From the NCBI RefSeq assembly GCF_001724815.1, contig NZ_MEDO01000021.1, forward strand, positions 1 through 39,985: DNA of 39,985 nt, given 5' to 3'. The position numbers and the translations under genes are program-made. Below are positions 1 to 7,846 of the stretch, piece by piece. The notes below the pieces were generated by a model. That model did not search any database, was not told the origin of the DNA, and saw nothing but the letters and a program-made list of their open reading frames with translations. This DNA is from Arenimonas sp. SCN 70-307. GTDB lineage: Bacteria > Pseudomonadota > Gammaproteobacteria > Xanthomonadales > Xanthomonadaceae. Each line of letters begins with the position of its first letter. Positions within the stretch are counted from its first letter, which is position 1.

Positions 1-1
1 C

Positions 2-304
2 GCCCACGCGGCGTTACAGCAGTCCACACCGGCAGCAAATGCGGTCGTGGCCTCCCCAAGCCAGATCGATCTCGTGTTCAACGAGACGCTGATTCCGCGA
101 GCGTCGCGGCTCAAGCTGGTCATGAAGCACGGCAGCTCCACCATGCCGATCGAGAATTTCACGACCGAGATCGTCAACAACGGCAAGACCCTGCGTGCCA
201 AGTTGCCCCAGCCGCTGGCTCCAGGCGTCTATACGGTGGAATACCGCGCCGTCGGTGGTGACAATCACCCCATGCCGGGCAGCTTCAGCTTCACGGTGCG
301 CTGA
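2..304 (+). CDS. copC: Copper resistance protein CopC (5' end outside window)
   Basis: Periplasmic copper-binding protein of the CopC/PcoC family. The visible part is about 100 residues and starts with AHAAL, which looks like the end of a signal peptide (Ala-His-Ala) followed by the mature N-terminal His that binds Cu(II) in this family. The core pattern SPSQIDLVFNE and the C-terminal GDNHPMPGSFSFTV, with its conserved His, match the beta-barrel CopC fold. A GTG inside the gene at 47 could be mistaken for a start, but the reading frame is open to the window edge and the family needs the upstream part, so the gene is partial. copD follows 10 bp downstream, the usual copCD pair. Identity is firm; the true start is not visible. 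Confidence 0.9.
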   Translation, partial: AHAALQQSTPAANAVVASPSQIDLVFNETLIPRASRLKLVMKHGSSTMPIENFTTEIVNNGKTLRAKLPQPLAPGVYTVEYRAVGGDNHPMPGSFSFTVR

Positions 305-314
305 GGAGTCGCGA

Positions 315-1244
315 ATGTTCGACCTGTCGGCTTACGCACTGAGATTCCTGGAGTACCTGGTTCTCATGCTTCTTTTCGGCGTCCCACTGTTCGGTTGGTA
401 CGGTTTGCGTCGACCGGCACTCGCCCACGCCCTGGCCGGGTGGCCATTCATGGGCGTTCTGTTGGTGAGTGCCGCCGTCGGTCTCGTGCTCACCGGGGCC
501 GATGTCGTCTTCAAGACCGCGGGCATCATGGGAATGCCGATTGCCGACGTTGATCGCGAATCGCTCGGCTGGTATCTGTTTGATACGTCCGCAGGCCGCG
601 CAGCCATGGCGAGAGGCGCGCTGCTGATCGCCATGGCGTTTGTACTCGGATGGCATCGTCGTCGCGGGAAGGTGGAGGCCGCCTTCCCGTTCGCGGCGAC
701 GCTGGCGGGCGGCGCCCTCGCCTCGCTGGCATGGAACGGCCACGCCGCCGCTGGCGAGGGCGTGGCAGGCGCGGTCCGGCTCTCTGTGGGCCTCGTCCAT
801 CTTCTCGCTGCAGGCGGCTGGATCGCAGCGGTCCTGATGTTCCTGGGAATGCTCCTGCGCGGCAAGGGCGCTGCGGGCAACGGGCGTCTGCGATCAACGC
901 ATGACTTCCTGCGTGGATTCTCGACGCTTGGAACGATTTTCGTTGCTGCGCTCATTGTGTCCGGCATCGCGCATTACGGTGATCTCACCGCGTGGTCATT
1001 GTCGACGCTGGTCCAGAGCACCTACGGAAACCTGTTGCTGTTCAAACTTGCCCTGTTCGGCGGAATGCTGGGCCTGGGAGCAATGCACCGATGGACGCTG
1101 GTGCCGCGCCTTGAACGGGCGCTGGCCGGCGGAGATCCCTCGCAGGAGGTGCGAGCCTTGCGGCAGAGCGTTGCGGCCGAGGCTGCGCTGGCGATCCTGA
1201 TCCTCATTGTCGTTTCAGTGCTCGGGACGCTCAGCCCCGCTTGA
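315..1244 (+). CDS. copD: Copper resistance protein CopD, inner-membrane
   Basis: Polytopic inner-membrane protein of 309 residues, with about eight hydrophobic segments and the usual length for CopD/PcoD. The family partners CopC in moving copper across the inner membrane. ATG at 315 is chosen because GAGGAG lies six bases upstream and the protein then begins MFDLSAYALRFLEYL, a membrane start. The same frame runs further upstream but only through copC in another frame. Membrane His and Met residues (for example NGHAAAGEG, IAHYGDLT, GAMHRWTLV) fit copper handling. It lies 10 bp after copC, so the two are almost certainly cotranscribed. About 180 bp without a recognisable element follow. Confidence 0.88.
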   Translation: MFDLSAYALRFLEYLVLMLLFGVPLFGWYGLRRPALAHALAGWPFMGVLLVSAAVGLVLTGADVVFKTAGIMGMPIADVDRESLGWYLFDTSAGRAAMARGALLIAMAFVLGWHRRRGKVEAAFPFAATLAGGALASLAWNGHAAAGEGVAGAVRLSVGLVHLLAAGGWIAAVLMFLGMLLRGKGAAGNGRLRSTHDFLRGFSTLGTIFVAALIVSGIAHYGDLTAWSLSTLVQSTYGNLLLFKLALFGGMLGLGAMHRWTLVPRLERALAGGDPSQEVRALRQSVAAEAALAILILIVVSVLGTLSPA

Positions 1245-1420
1245 CCATACCTTTCAACGACACACACGCTGGCAGGCCTAACTGGTGCCGCCTGTACGTC
1301 TCCGACGCACCCGAGAACCAGGTGCGACCGCACACGTTGCCGTAACTGTCGCGGTGCAACGCTTTCCAGGATGGTTGACGTCGGGTGGGACACTGTTCCG
1401 GAAACACTAGGAGAAGCAAC

Positions 1421-1786
1421 ATGGCACACGCTGTTCAAGGGACAGATCACAAGCACGCCGAGGGCAGCGGGCGTCCCTATCTGCTGTTCTGGATCAACAT
1501 GGTGCTCGGTCTCGCGGTGATGTACATCGTCATGTTTTCGATGATCGATGGTGTCCGCGACTTCCGGAACAACCTGAACATGTTCTACATGGCACTGACC
1601 ATGTGGGCTCCGATGGGGATCTTCATGCTCGCCACAATGCCTGGCATGTTCCCCAAGAAGGGCCTGAACATGGCGCTTTACGCAATCTTCGCCGCAGTGA
1701 CGCTCGGCTCGTTCGGCGCCACGCGCGCGCAGGACATCCGCTCGGGTTGGCAATCCAGCCCGCCCACCCTCGATAATGGTCCCTAA
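1421..1786 (+). CDS. Truncated DUF305-type membrane protein
   Basis: A 121-residue protein with three predicted membrane segments (about residues 20-40, 52-73 and 80-97). The layout YLLFWINMVLGLAVMY, then YMALTMWAPMGIFML, then GMFPKKGLNMAL resembles the N-terminal membrane part of DUF305 proteins found in copper and silver clusters. In that family the last segment is followed by an Asp and an MIPHHS-type metal-binding stretch. Here the frame ends TRAQDIRSGWQSSPPTLDNGP and no HHS motif follows in any frame, so the His-rich domain is missing. ATG at 1421 has AGGAGA just upstream. It is probably a decayed member of the copCD cluster; function of the remainder is unknown. Confidence 0.6.
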   Translation: MAHAVQGTDHKHAEGSGRPYLLFWINMVLGLAVMYIVMFSMIDGVRDFRNNLNMFYMALTMWAPMGIFMLATMPGMFPKKGLNMALYAIFAAVTLGSFGATRAQDIRSGWQSSPPTLDNGP

Positions 1787-1916
1787 TCCGTAGGCCTCGC
1801 CCCCCTACCCCGGTACCGGTCGTCGGGACTACCTCGACGATACTCCTGCCACTGGAGCCTGGGACTCCAGGTCGATACGAAAAATTCCCAAAGCTAGCCC
1901 TGGACGCGAGCCGGGA

Positions 1917-2666
1917 CTACTCCAGGATGCTGGTGAGCTCCACCTCCCCGATCAGGTAGCGCCCCCGTGCTCGGAGATTGTCGAGGATGGTCCGCAACTC
2001 ATCGTGGTACCGCGGCGGCGCGACGACTTCCTGCAGGCACGAGGCCAACTCGAGGTTTCCGAACTTGCGCCACTCCCGCTCCATATAGAAGTTCTCGGGG
2101 TGATCCTCCGGGAGATCGACATCCCAGAACTTGAGGAAGGCCTGGAGATCACGGGTGATTAGACTACTCGCCTCGTCCACGGCCTCCTGTGCGTCTTGGG
2201 CGGGAGCGCCGGCAGCTTTGGACCTGACGGCGGGCGTATCGGGGAAGAAGCGGTCTAGCCCCTCCAGCACCGACTTCACCTCGCCTGGGAATCGCGCACC
2301 CCAATTTCCGTACGCTCTCTTGGAGAACGGAATATAGATGACGGGCCGACCGCCCCATTGGGCCACCACCGACCGGCATATTCCGATTCCGAATCGGCCG
2401 TAGCGCCGGGCGTGGAATGGCAAGTCTTCCCTCGGGATGTCGCACAAGCAGACCACGGATTGCTGGATCGGTTCTCCATTGGTCACCGGGCGCGCCGGGT
2501 CACGGACAGTTCGCATCCCCCCGCGCTCGCCCGCGACCTCGCAGGCCCTCAACTCCATTGAACGCAAGATCGCGCACAACGTTTCGAAGTTCTCCTGATC
2601 TGCGCCTGGCCGACGCGCGCCCACCAAGTGATACAGCCTTTGACCAACAAATCGCTGCATGGACAT
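1917..2666 (-). CDS. AbiGi-like abortive infection protein
   Basis: Soluble 249-residue protein. The pattern RLYHLVG near the start, a CLCDIP motif about 60 residues later, then RRYGRFGIGICRS and RPVIYIPFSK, resembles the AbiGi family. AbiGi is described as the antitoxin-like partner in an abortive-infection pair. The ATG at 2666 is preferred over longer in-frame starts because GAGGG sits eight bases before it. No AbiGii-like toxin partner is visible on either side: upstream is roughly 480 bp with no clear gene and downstream is the DUF305 fragment. It may be an orphan, or act in a different way. The family call is from motif recall and is moderate. Confidence 0.55.
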   Translation of the reverse strand: MSMQRFVGQRLYHLVGARRPGADQENFETLCAILRSMELRACEVAGERGGMRTVRDPARPVTNGEPIQQSVVCLCDIPREDLPFHARRYGRFGIGICRSVVAQWGGRPVIYIPFSKRAYGNWGARFPGEVKSVLEGLDRFFPDTPAVRSKAAGAPAQDAQEAVDEASSLITRDLQAFLKFWDVDLPEDHPENFYMEREWRKFGNLELASCLQEVVAPPRYHDELRTILDNLRARGRYLIGEVELTSILE

Positions 2667-3151
2667 CGACGTTTCCCTCAGGCGCCTAGGCAGCGGATCA
2701 AGCGGATTTTTCCGCTTCCCGGCTAATGGCATCTCTCACGCAGTTCAGTACTTCTCCCTCCTCCCGCTCTGCCGTCCAAAGGGGGGGCTTAGGAGGTGCA
2801 GTCTGGCCAAGCAGCGCTTGGCATTACCTTTTACTTGATCATGGACTAGGTGCCAATCCGGTGGTCCCAGCGTTGGCCATTGGGCTTGATCTCACCGTCC
2901 TTGTAAGCTTTCTCTAGGTCAAAATAGTCTCCGATCCTGTGATCCTCATCGTGGCTCTGGTCATCATGACGGCGATGCTGGTCACAGAGTTCAACTTTCT
3001 CAGGCGGCAAGCGTCCGATGGCCAGCCTAGACACCGTCATGCCGACTGAGTCCTCCCAACGCAGACACTGACTTTCTTGGCAGTCGGCGCGGGAGCTTTG
3101 AAATACATGTCAACGAAATGAATGCAGAGCGCTGCCCCCCCCTTCGTGCAC
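2667..3151. other. Gap with little coding signal
   Basis: About 485 bp between the AbiGi-like gene and the ATP-grasp gene. It is less GC-rich than its neighbours. The only reading frame that does not look like pure GC shadow is the short minus-strand frame listed at 2846-3040. No tRNA, terminator with a T-run or recognisable insertion-sequence end is seen. Confidence 0.5.
2846..3040 (-). CDS. Possible small hydrophilic protein or gene remnant
   Basis: A 64-residue frame, unusually rich in Asp, His and Lys (LCDQHRRHDDQSHDEDHRIG, then DYFDLEKAYKDGE). Its composition differs from the Arg/Ala/Pro-rich shadow frames of this window, which is the only reason to list it. No family is recognised and there is no convincing ribosome binding site. 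It could equally be a fragment of a lost gene. Confidence 0.2.
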   Translation of the reverse strand: MTVSRLAIGRLPPEKVELCDQHRRHDDQSHDEDHRIGDYFDLEKAYKDGEIKPNGQRWDHRIGT

Positions 3152-4465
3152 TCAGGTGCGCGCAAGGGTTAGAACGGGTGCGAAACCGCCCCCGGGCGTG
3201 CGGAAGTTGGTGGTTTGCCCGTGATAGAGGCGGGCCGCGAAGAAGAGCACTTGCCCCTGATAGGCATAGCCGCGCAGATCGACCTTCAAAGGGGTTGATT
3301 CGGGTCCTGTGTGTCGCACACTGGGTGGAATCAGGGCCTGTGCCACGTAGTCCTGATCGGCCATCTGCGCCCAAGTCTTGTGGGTGAGCTTGTCGCCCCG
3401 GTAGCTGGCGCGGCTGCCGAAGCCCGCGGCCGGCTTGAAGAACCATTCTCGTCGTGTGGCCCACAGCTGCTCGCGATTGTCCGCGCTCACCAGCACCGTT
3501 CGCGGGACTATCTCGGTGAGCAGGGTCTGCCGATCCGGCGACAGGCCTGCTTTGGCCAAGAATGAGCGGTCTCCCAACAAAGTCAGGTTGCGCTTGTCGG
3601 CCCACAGGGCGTGGGCGCGCGGATGGGGACTCAGCGCCACCGCACCCGCGAGATACGCCAGGCGCAGGGCCTGCGAGGTGGGAGCCGTCAACGCGAAGTC
3701 AGTGAGGCGGTTGTACACGCAGCCGATGCGCTCCTCGCCCAGCCGCAGCGCCCCGTCGACAAACCGCAGGTCGCCCGGGTCGCAGATCGCCGTCCTATAG
3801 CCCCGCGCTTCGAGCGCTCGTTTGAACAGCAGGAACTCGGCATACAGATACTGCTGCTCTGGCGCGTGATCCAGGATGGCCACCAGCGAGTCATCGGCGC
3901 GTCCGCCCTGCGCCTGCCATTCATCGAGCAGGACGTCGATGGCGGCCTGCTCGGCCTCGCCGGAAGCGGCCGGCGTGCTCAGCGACGGCAGGCAAAGACG
4001 CTGTGCCTTGGCCAAGAGGGCGTTGAGCAGCAGGCCACCGGGATTGGTGTTGATCTCGATGAGCCGGGGTCCTTCGGACCCCAAATGAAAGTCAAAGCCC
4101 AGCAGTCCGCCGGGCGAGCCAGGCTCGTACCGGGCGATGACGGGTGCCCAGGCCAACGCGGCTTCGACAAAGGCAGGGGTCGCGACGGCCGCGCTCAATG
4201 CCTGCACGGCCGCCTCCATCTGCTGAACGGTGTGCTCGGGCACGAAGATCGGGAGTGCGGCGAACAAGTGCGCGTGGGCATCGGTCAAGCGACTGGATGC
4301 GCCCTCCGACGCCAGCAGGCCGTTGACTTGCTCACGCACGGCATCCGGATCCACGGCGACGCAGAAACAATCGCGATGCAGGGCCTCGGCGGTCACGGCT
4401 TCCACGCAGGGCGCACCGCACCCCTCCAGGACGCGGCGAATGACGGGCTGGGTCACAACGGTCAC
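3152..4465 (-). CDS. Putative circularly permuted ATP-grasp protein
   Basis: Soluble protein of 437 residues of unknown substrate. An EINTNPGG motif lies at about residues 137-144 and matches the metal/ADP-binding Glu/Asn strand that normally sits near the C-terminus of ATP-grasp enzymes. A Lys-containing strand EWFFKPAAGFGS lies much later (Lys about 344), followed by YVAQ and a C-terminal VDLRGYAYQGQVL and TTNFRTPGGGF. This order (acidic strand first, nucleotide Lys last) suggests the permuted ATP-grasp topology of glutathionylspermidine-synthase-like proteins, which ligate a carboxylate to an amine or thiol. GTG at 4465 is chosen because GAGG lies about 11 bases upstream; a longer GTG start at 4534 has none. 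It diverges from the small Cys/His gene at 4646. Confidence 0.5.
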   Translation of the reverse strand: MTVVTQPVIRRVLEGCGAPCVEAVTAEALHRDCFCVAVDPDAVREQVNGLLASEGASSRLTDAHAHLFAALPIFVPEHTVQQMEAAVQALSAAVATPAFVEAALAWAPVIARYEPGSPGGLLGFDFHLGSEGPRLIEINTNPGGLLLNALLAKAQRLCLPSLSTPAASGEAEQAAIDVLLDEWQAQGGRADDSLVAILDHAPEQQYLYAEFLLFKRALEARGYRTAICDPGDLRFVDGALRLGEERIGCVYNRLTDFALTAPTSQALRLAYLAGAVALSPHPRAHALWADKRNLTLLGDRSFLAKAGLSPDRQTLLTEIVPRTVLVSADNREQLWATRREWFFKPAAGFGSRASYRGDKLTHKTWAQMADQDYVAQALIPPSVRHTGPESTPLKVDLRGYAYQGQVLFFAARLYHGQTTNFRTPGGGFAPVLTLART

Positions 4466-4593
4466 GGGACTTGGATCCTCATCAGGAGGGAGTGCTTGTC
4501 GGACGGTGGACGGATCCGATGCTACGCTTGTCACGGGGTTGCGGCGCCGGAACTTTCCGGACCGAAGCCTGTCCGATGCCCGGAGCCGGTGAG

Positions 4594-4635
4594 TTGACGC
4601 AGGTCAAGCCGCCAAGACACCAGAACAGGTACCGT
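4594..4635 (+). promoter_or_regulatory. FNR/ANR-like palindrome and -10 box before the cus operon
   Basis: TTGACGCAGGTCAA (4594-4607) is a TTGAC-N4-GTCAA dyad, the shape of FNR/ANR/FixK-type CRP-family sites. A TAnnnT box (TACCGT, 4630-4635) lies 22 bases after it, the spacing of a class II FNR promoter, and the start codon of the next gene follows at 4646. The same architecture recurs at 11306, which supports function. Which regulator binds is inference. Confidence 0.5.
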
Positions 4636-4645
4636 GCCGCCCAGG

Positions 4646-5056
4646 ATGAAGACATTTCGCCGCCACCGCTTGCGTACCCGCCTTTCGCTTCTGGCGATGG
4701 TGGCGCTGCTGTGGTCGCAATTGGTCCTGGCTGCCCACCCGGCCTGTACCTTGGCCAGCATGGCAATGGACCATGCCCACGACGTGTCGACAGGGCACGT
4801 GGACCCCGAGCCGGCCCCCTGCCATCCGTCGCCGTCCCCGGAGAATTCTCCCGTTTGCGATACCCATTGCAGTCGCAGTGACCTGAGCCCGGATGTGGCT
4901 CGCGTGCTGGCCGTTCCTGCCTTGGGCGCCTGCTCTGTAGTCCCGGTCATGAGGGTGCAGCGCCTGCCTCATGAGGCTGATGCCGCCCAAACCCCGGGGC
5001 CATTGCGCTCCTGGCATCGACCGACTGCCCACCCCGCCAGTCTCCTGTTGATTTGA
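4646..5056 (+). CDS. Small exported Cys/His-rich protein (copy 1)
   Basis: Protein of 136 residues with a signal peptide (RRHRLRTRLSLLAMVALLWS then cleavage near LAAH). After it come HPAC, a Met/His stretch (MAMDHAHD), PCH and a CDTHC motif, all possible soft-metal ligands, and a conserved C-terminus WHRPTAHPASLLLI. A clear paralogue lies at 11357. ATG at 4646 is used because the paralogue starts at the matching Met (FRRHR follows in both). It resembles CopL/DUF2946-like small copper-linked proteins in size and composition, but I cannot assign a named family. It is the first gene before the CusCBA-type efflux operon and shares its promoter, so a periplasmic metal-binding or sensing role is plausible. 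Confidence 0.65.
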   Translation: MKTFRRHRLRTRLSLLAMVALLWSQLVLAAHPACTLASMAMDHAHDVSTGHVDPEPAPCHPSPSPENSPVCDTHCSRSDLSPDVARVLAVPALGACSVVPVMRVQRLPHEADAAQTPGPLRSWHRPTAHPASLLLI

Positions 5057-5188
5057 TCCCACACCGATGACCGGCCGGCGCCGCTGTGCGCCGTCGCCCG
5101 AAACATCGGTTCGGCCACGTCCTACGGCCGGCGCCGACCGAGCCACCCCTGCGGCCCCCGTGGCCAGCAGCCGTGCAAGGCGAACATC

Positions 5189-6496
5189 ATGGGATCCACG
5201 CTCACCCGTACCACCCCGGGGCCCCGCCCTACCCACCCGCGCCGTGGCGCGCTCCACGCTTTGGCCTTGGCGACACTGCTTGTGTTCGCGCCGGCGACCT
5301 TTGCCGACACACCGCTTCCCGGCGCCGATGTCGCGTCCGTGCGGGCCTGGCTGTTGGCCAACAACCCGGACTTGCAGGCAATGCAGGCCGAGGCAGAAGC
5401 AGCCGAGGCACGCATCTACCCCGCTGGCGCCCTGCCCGACCCGATGGTCGGCATCTCATTGCAGGGGATCAACCCTGATCGCCCGAACTTACTGCCCGGT
5501 AACGTCGGGTCGGCGACCTACAGCGTGAAACAGCCTATCCCGCTATGGGGCAAGCGCGGGTTGGCCCGCGACGTGGCGCGACAGCAGGCTGACGCCGTCC
5601 AGCTGGAGCGGGAAGCCGCGGCGCTGAGGTTGCTGGCGCAGGCGGAGCAGGCCTATGTGCGCTACTGGCATGCCCGCGAGGGTGTGGCCGTGGTTGACCG
5701 GCTGATCGAACTGTTGGCGCAGATGGAAGAGGTTGCCCGGGTACGGTACGCCTTGGGCGTCGCGGCCCAGCAGGATTCCATCCGCGCGCAGGTGGCCCGC
5801 ACCGCGATGCAGCGCGAACGTATCGAGCGCCTGGCTATCCGTGAAGAGGCCGTGGCCATGTTGAACGCCACCCTCGGCCGGCCGGCCGACGCCCCCTTGG
5901 CCGAGCCGACCGGCGAGCCCGTGCTGGCCGTGCCGGCCGCTTCGCTCGGCGAAGCGCTCGGCCTGCTGGCGGAGGCCCGGCATCCTGCCTTGCGGGCCAG
6001 TACGGCACTGGCTGGGGCGGCCGATACGGCGGCGCAGCTCCAGCGCCGCCGCCGTTTGCCTGATCTCACGCTCGGCGTGGGCGTCATGCAGCGCGATGAT
6101 CGCGTCGACGCCTACGAGGTGATGCTCGAAGTGGAGATCCCGCTACAGCGGCGTGCGCTGCGTGAGCGAGAGCGTGAGGCCCTGCTGATGAGGGACGCCG
6201 CAACGGCGCGTGCCGAGGCGATCGGTACCGAGCTGCAGGGCCAACTGGGCCAGGCGTGGGCCCAGACCCGGAGTGCACGCGAGCAGCGCCGCCTGATCGA
6301 GCAGACATTGTTGCCGCAGGCGCAGGCCAACTTCGAATCCGCCCTCGCCAGCTACCGGGTCGGCGACGTCGACTTCGGCACCTTGTTGGAGGCCTTGGAG
6401 GCCTGGCAAGGCGCTGATCTGTCGCGCGTGGATGTCCGTCGTAATGAACTCGTTGGCGCCGCTACGGTGCGCGCCCTGATTGGGAGTGTCGAATGA
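5189..6496 (+). CDS. cusC: Outer-membrane efflux channel (TolC/CusC-CzcC family)
   Basis: 435-residue outer-membrane factor of a tripartite RND heavy-metal pump. A signal peptide occupies roughly residues 18-39 (ALHALALATLLVFAPATFAD). The mature part has the two-repeat coiled-coil pattern of TolC-type channels: NPDLQAMQAEAEAAEARI with LPDPMVGISL in the first half and RHPALRAS...LPDLTLGVG in the second. VKQPIPLWGKRGLARD is typical of the CzcC/CusC group. Start ATG 5189 gives a normal leader. The stop overlaps the ATG of the adaptor gene (ATGA), so the three pump genes are translationally coupled. Symbol assigned from the CusA type of the pump gene; CzcC-like is an alternative name. Confidence 0.85.
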   Translation: MGSTLTRTTPGPRPTHPRRGALHALALATLLVFAPATFADTPLPGADVASVRAWLLANNPDLQAMQAEAEAAEARIYPAGALPDPMVGISLQGINPDRPNLLPGNVGSATYSVKQPIPLWGKRGLARDVARQQADAVQLEREAAALRLLAQAEQAYVRYWHAREGVAVVDRLIELLAQMEEVARVRYALGVAAQQDSIRAQVARTAMQRERIERLAIREEAVAMLNATLGRPADAPLAEPTGEPVLAVPAASLGEALGLLAEARHPALRASTALAGAADTAAQLQRRRRLPDLTLGVGVMQRDDRVDAYEVMLEVEIPLQRRALREREREALLMRDAATARAEAIGTELQGQLGQAWAQTRSAREQRRLIEQTLLPQAQANFESALASYRVGDVDFGTLLEALEAWQGADLSRVDVRRNELVGAATVRALIGSVE

Positions 6497-7845
6497 ATCG
6501 GTTCAATTGGAGTGTCCTGGCCCTCGCTGTTGGAGCGGCGCTGGCCCTGGGGTGGTGGTCGGGACGCGCCTCGGCGCCGGACGCCGGGTCGCTGAACGTC
6601 CAAGAGACCTCGGCCGAATCGGGCGAGCGCAAGATCTTGTACTACCGCAACCCCATGGGTCTGCCCGACACTTCGCCCGTGCCCAAGAAGGACGCCATGG
6701 GCATGGACTACATCCCGGTATTTGAGGGCGGAGAGCCGGCCGCGGAGCCGGGAACGGTCGTGTTGCCGCCCGACAAGGTCCAGAAATTGGGCGTGCGCAC
6801 CGAGGTGGCCGTTCGAGAGGCCTTGGTCGCCAACGTCCGTGCGAGCGCCTCGGTGCAGGTGGACGAGACTCGGCAATTTGTAGTTGCCCCGCGCTTTGAG
6901 GGCTGGATAGAGACCCTGTACGCGAACGAGACCGGCATGACAGTGCGGCGCGGCGAGCCGCTGATGGCGATCTACAGCCCGGAGCTGATCGCGGCCCAAG
7001 GCGAGTACGCGGTGGCCGATGCGGCGGCGAAGCGTCTGGCCGACAGCGATCCGGCCAGCGCGGCCACCATGCGCCAGTTGCGCGACGCGGCGCAAACGCG
7101 CCTACGCAACTGGGAGGTGGCCGGGGCACAGGTCGCTCGCCAGGGTCGAGAGGCCCGCCTGGTGCTGTCGGCACCCGCCGATGCCGTCGTGGTAGATAAG
7201 CCCGTCGTCCAGGGCGACCGATTCACCCCGGGCCAGACCATCCTGCGGCTCGCCGACCTCTCCACGGTCTGGGTGATCGCCGAGGTGCCGACATCGGCGT
7301 CGGCCGATCTGGCGATCGGCAGCCAGGCCAGCTTCGAGACGCCCAGTCTGCCCGGGCAGCGTTTCGAAGGTGAGGTGAGCTTCCTGCAGCCGGTGGTCAA
7401 CCTGGCCAGCCGCACGGTCGGCGTGCGAATTGAACTGCCCAATCCCGATGGGGTCCTGCGCCCCGGGCTCTTTGGCGATGTGGAACTGCAGGGCCGCAGC
7501 GGGGAGCCTACCGTCGTGGTGCCACGTTCGTCCGTCATCGACTCCGGGACGCGCCAAGTGGTTCTGGTGCAAACGGCGCCGGGCCGCTTCGCGCCACGCG
7601 AGGTTCGATTGGGTGCTCGCGCCGGCGACCGGGTCGCCGTGCTGTCAGGCGTCGAGGCCGGGGAGATGGTCGTGGTCTCAGCGAACTTCCTGATCGATGC
7701 TGAGAGCAACCTGCGATCGGCCATGCAGGGCATGGAGCACGGCTCGACACCACCGGCCGAGGACCACAGCGCCCATGACGCGTCCGCGGAGCCGACGGCG
7801 CCCCCGGTCGATGACCCGCACGCTGCCCATTCGGGAGGGCAGTGA
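6493..7845 (+). CDS. cusB: RND periplasmic adaptor with heavy-metal-binding domain (CusB-like)
   Basis: 450-residue membrane-fusion protein linking the inner-membrane pump to the outer-membrane channel. Order: N-terminal anchor (residues 5-22); heavy-metal-binding domain at about 49-77 (YYRNPMGLPDTSP and KKDAMGMDYIPV, as in CusB-type adaptors); barrel-sandwich and helical hairpin (VAPRFEGWIETLYANETG, YSPELIAAQGEYA); beta-barrel and membrane-proximal domain (VPRSSVIDSGTRQVV). The C-terminus is unusual: a 35-residue His-rich tail (MEHG, EDHSAHD, DPHAAHSGG) that could bind metal. Met and His ligands in the N-terminal domain favour Cu(I)/Ag(I). The gene overlaps cusC by ATGA and ends one base before cusA. 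Confidence 0.88.
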   Translation: MNRFNWSVLALAVGAALALGWWSGRASAPDAGSLNVQETSAESGERKILYYRNPMGLPDTSPVPKKDAMGMDYIPVFEGGEPAAEPGTVVLPPDKVQKLGVRTEVAVREALVANVRASASVQVDETRQFVVAPRFEGWIETLYANETGMTVRRGEPLMAIYSPELIAAQGEYAVADAAAKRLADSDPASAATMRQLRDAAQTRLRNWEVAGAQVARQGREARLVLSAPADAVVVDKPVVQGDRFTPGQTILRLADLSTVWVIAEVPTSASADLAIGSQASFETPSLPGQRFEGEVSFLQPVVNLASRTVGVRIELPNPDGVLRPGLFGDVELQGRSGEPTVVVPRSSVIDSGTRQVVLVQTAPGRFAPREVRLGARAGDRVAVLSGVEAGEMVVVSANFLIDAESNLRSAMQGMEHGSTPPAEDHSAHDASAEPTAPPVDDPHAAHSGGQ

Positions 7846-7846
7846 C

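Larger units (their letters stand above)
4594..5196 (+). repeat. Diverged duplication, copy 1 (promoter + small Cys/His gene + trailer)
   Basis: This block and 11306-11916 are colinear from the TTGAC-N4-GTCAA site, through the small exported-protein gene, the conserved GATGACCGGCCGG after its stop codon and on to a shared ATGGGATC. Here that last string is the start of cusC; it lies 133 bp after the stop (130 bp in the other copy). Similarity fades after it. Seen by eye, not by alignment software. Confidence 0.6.
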
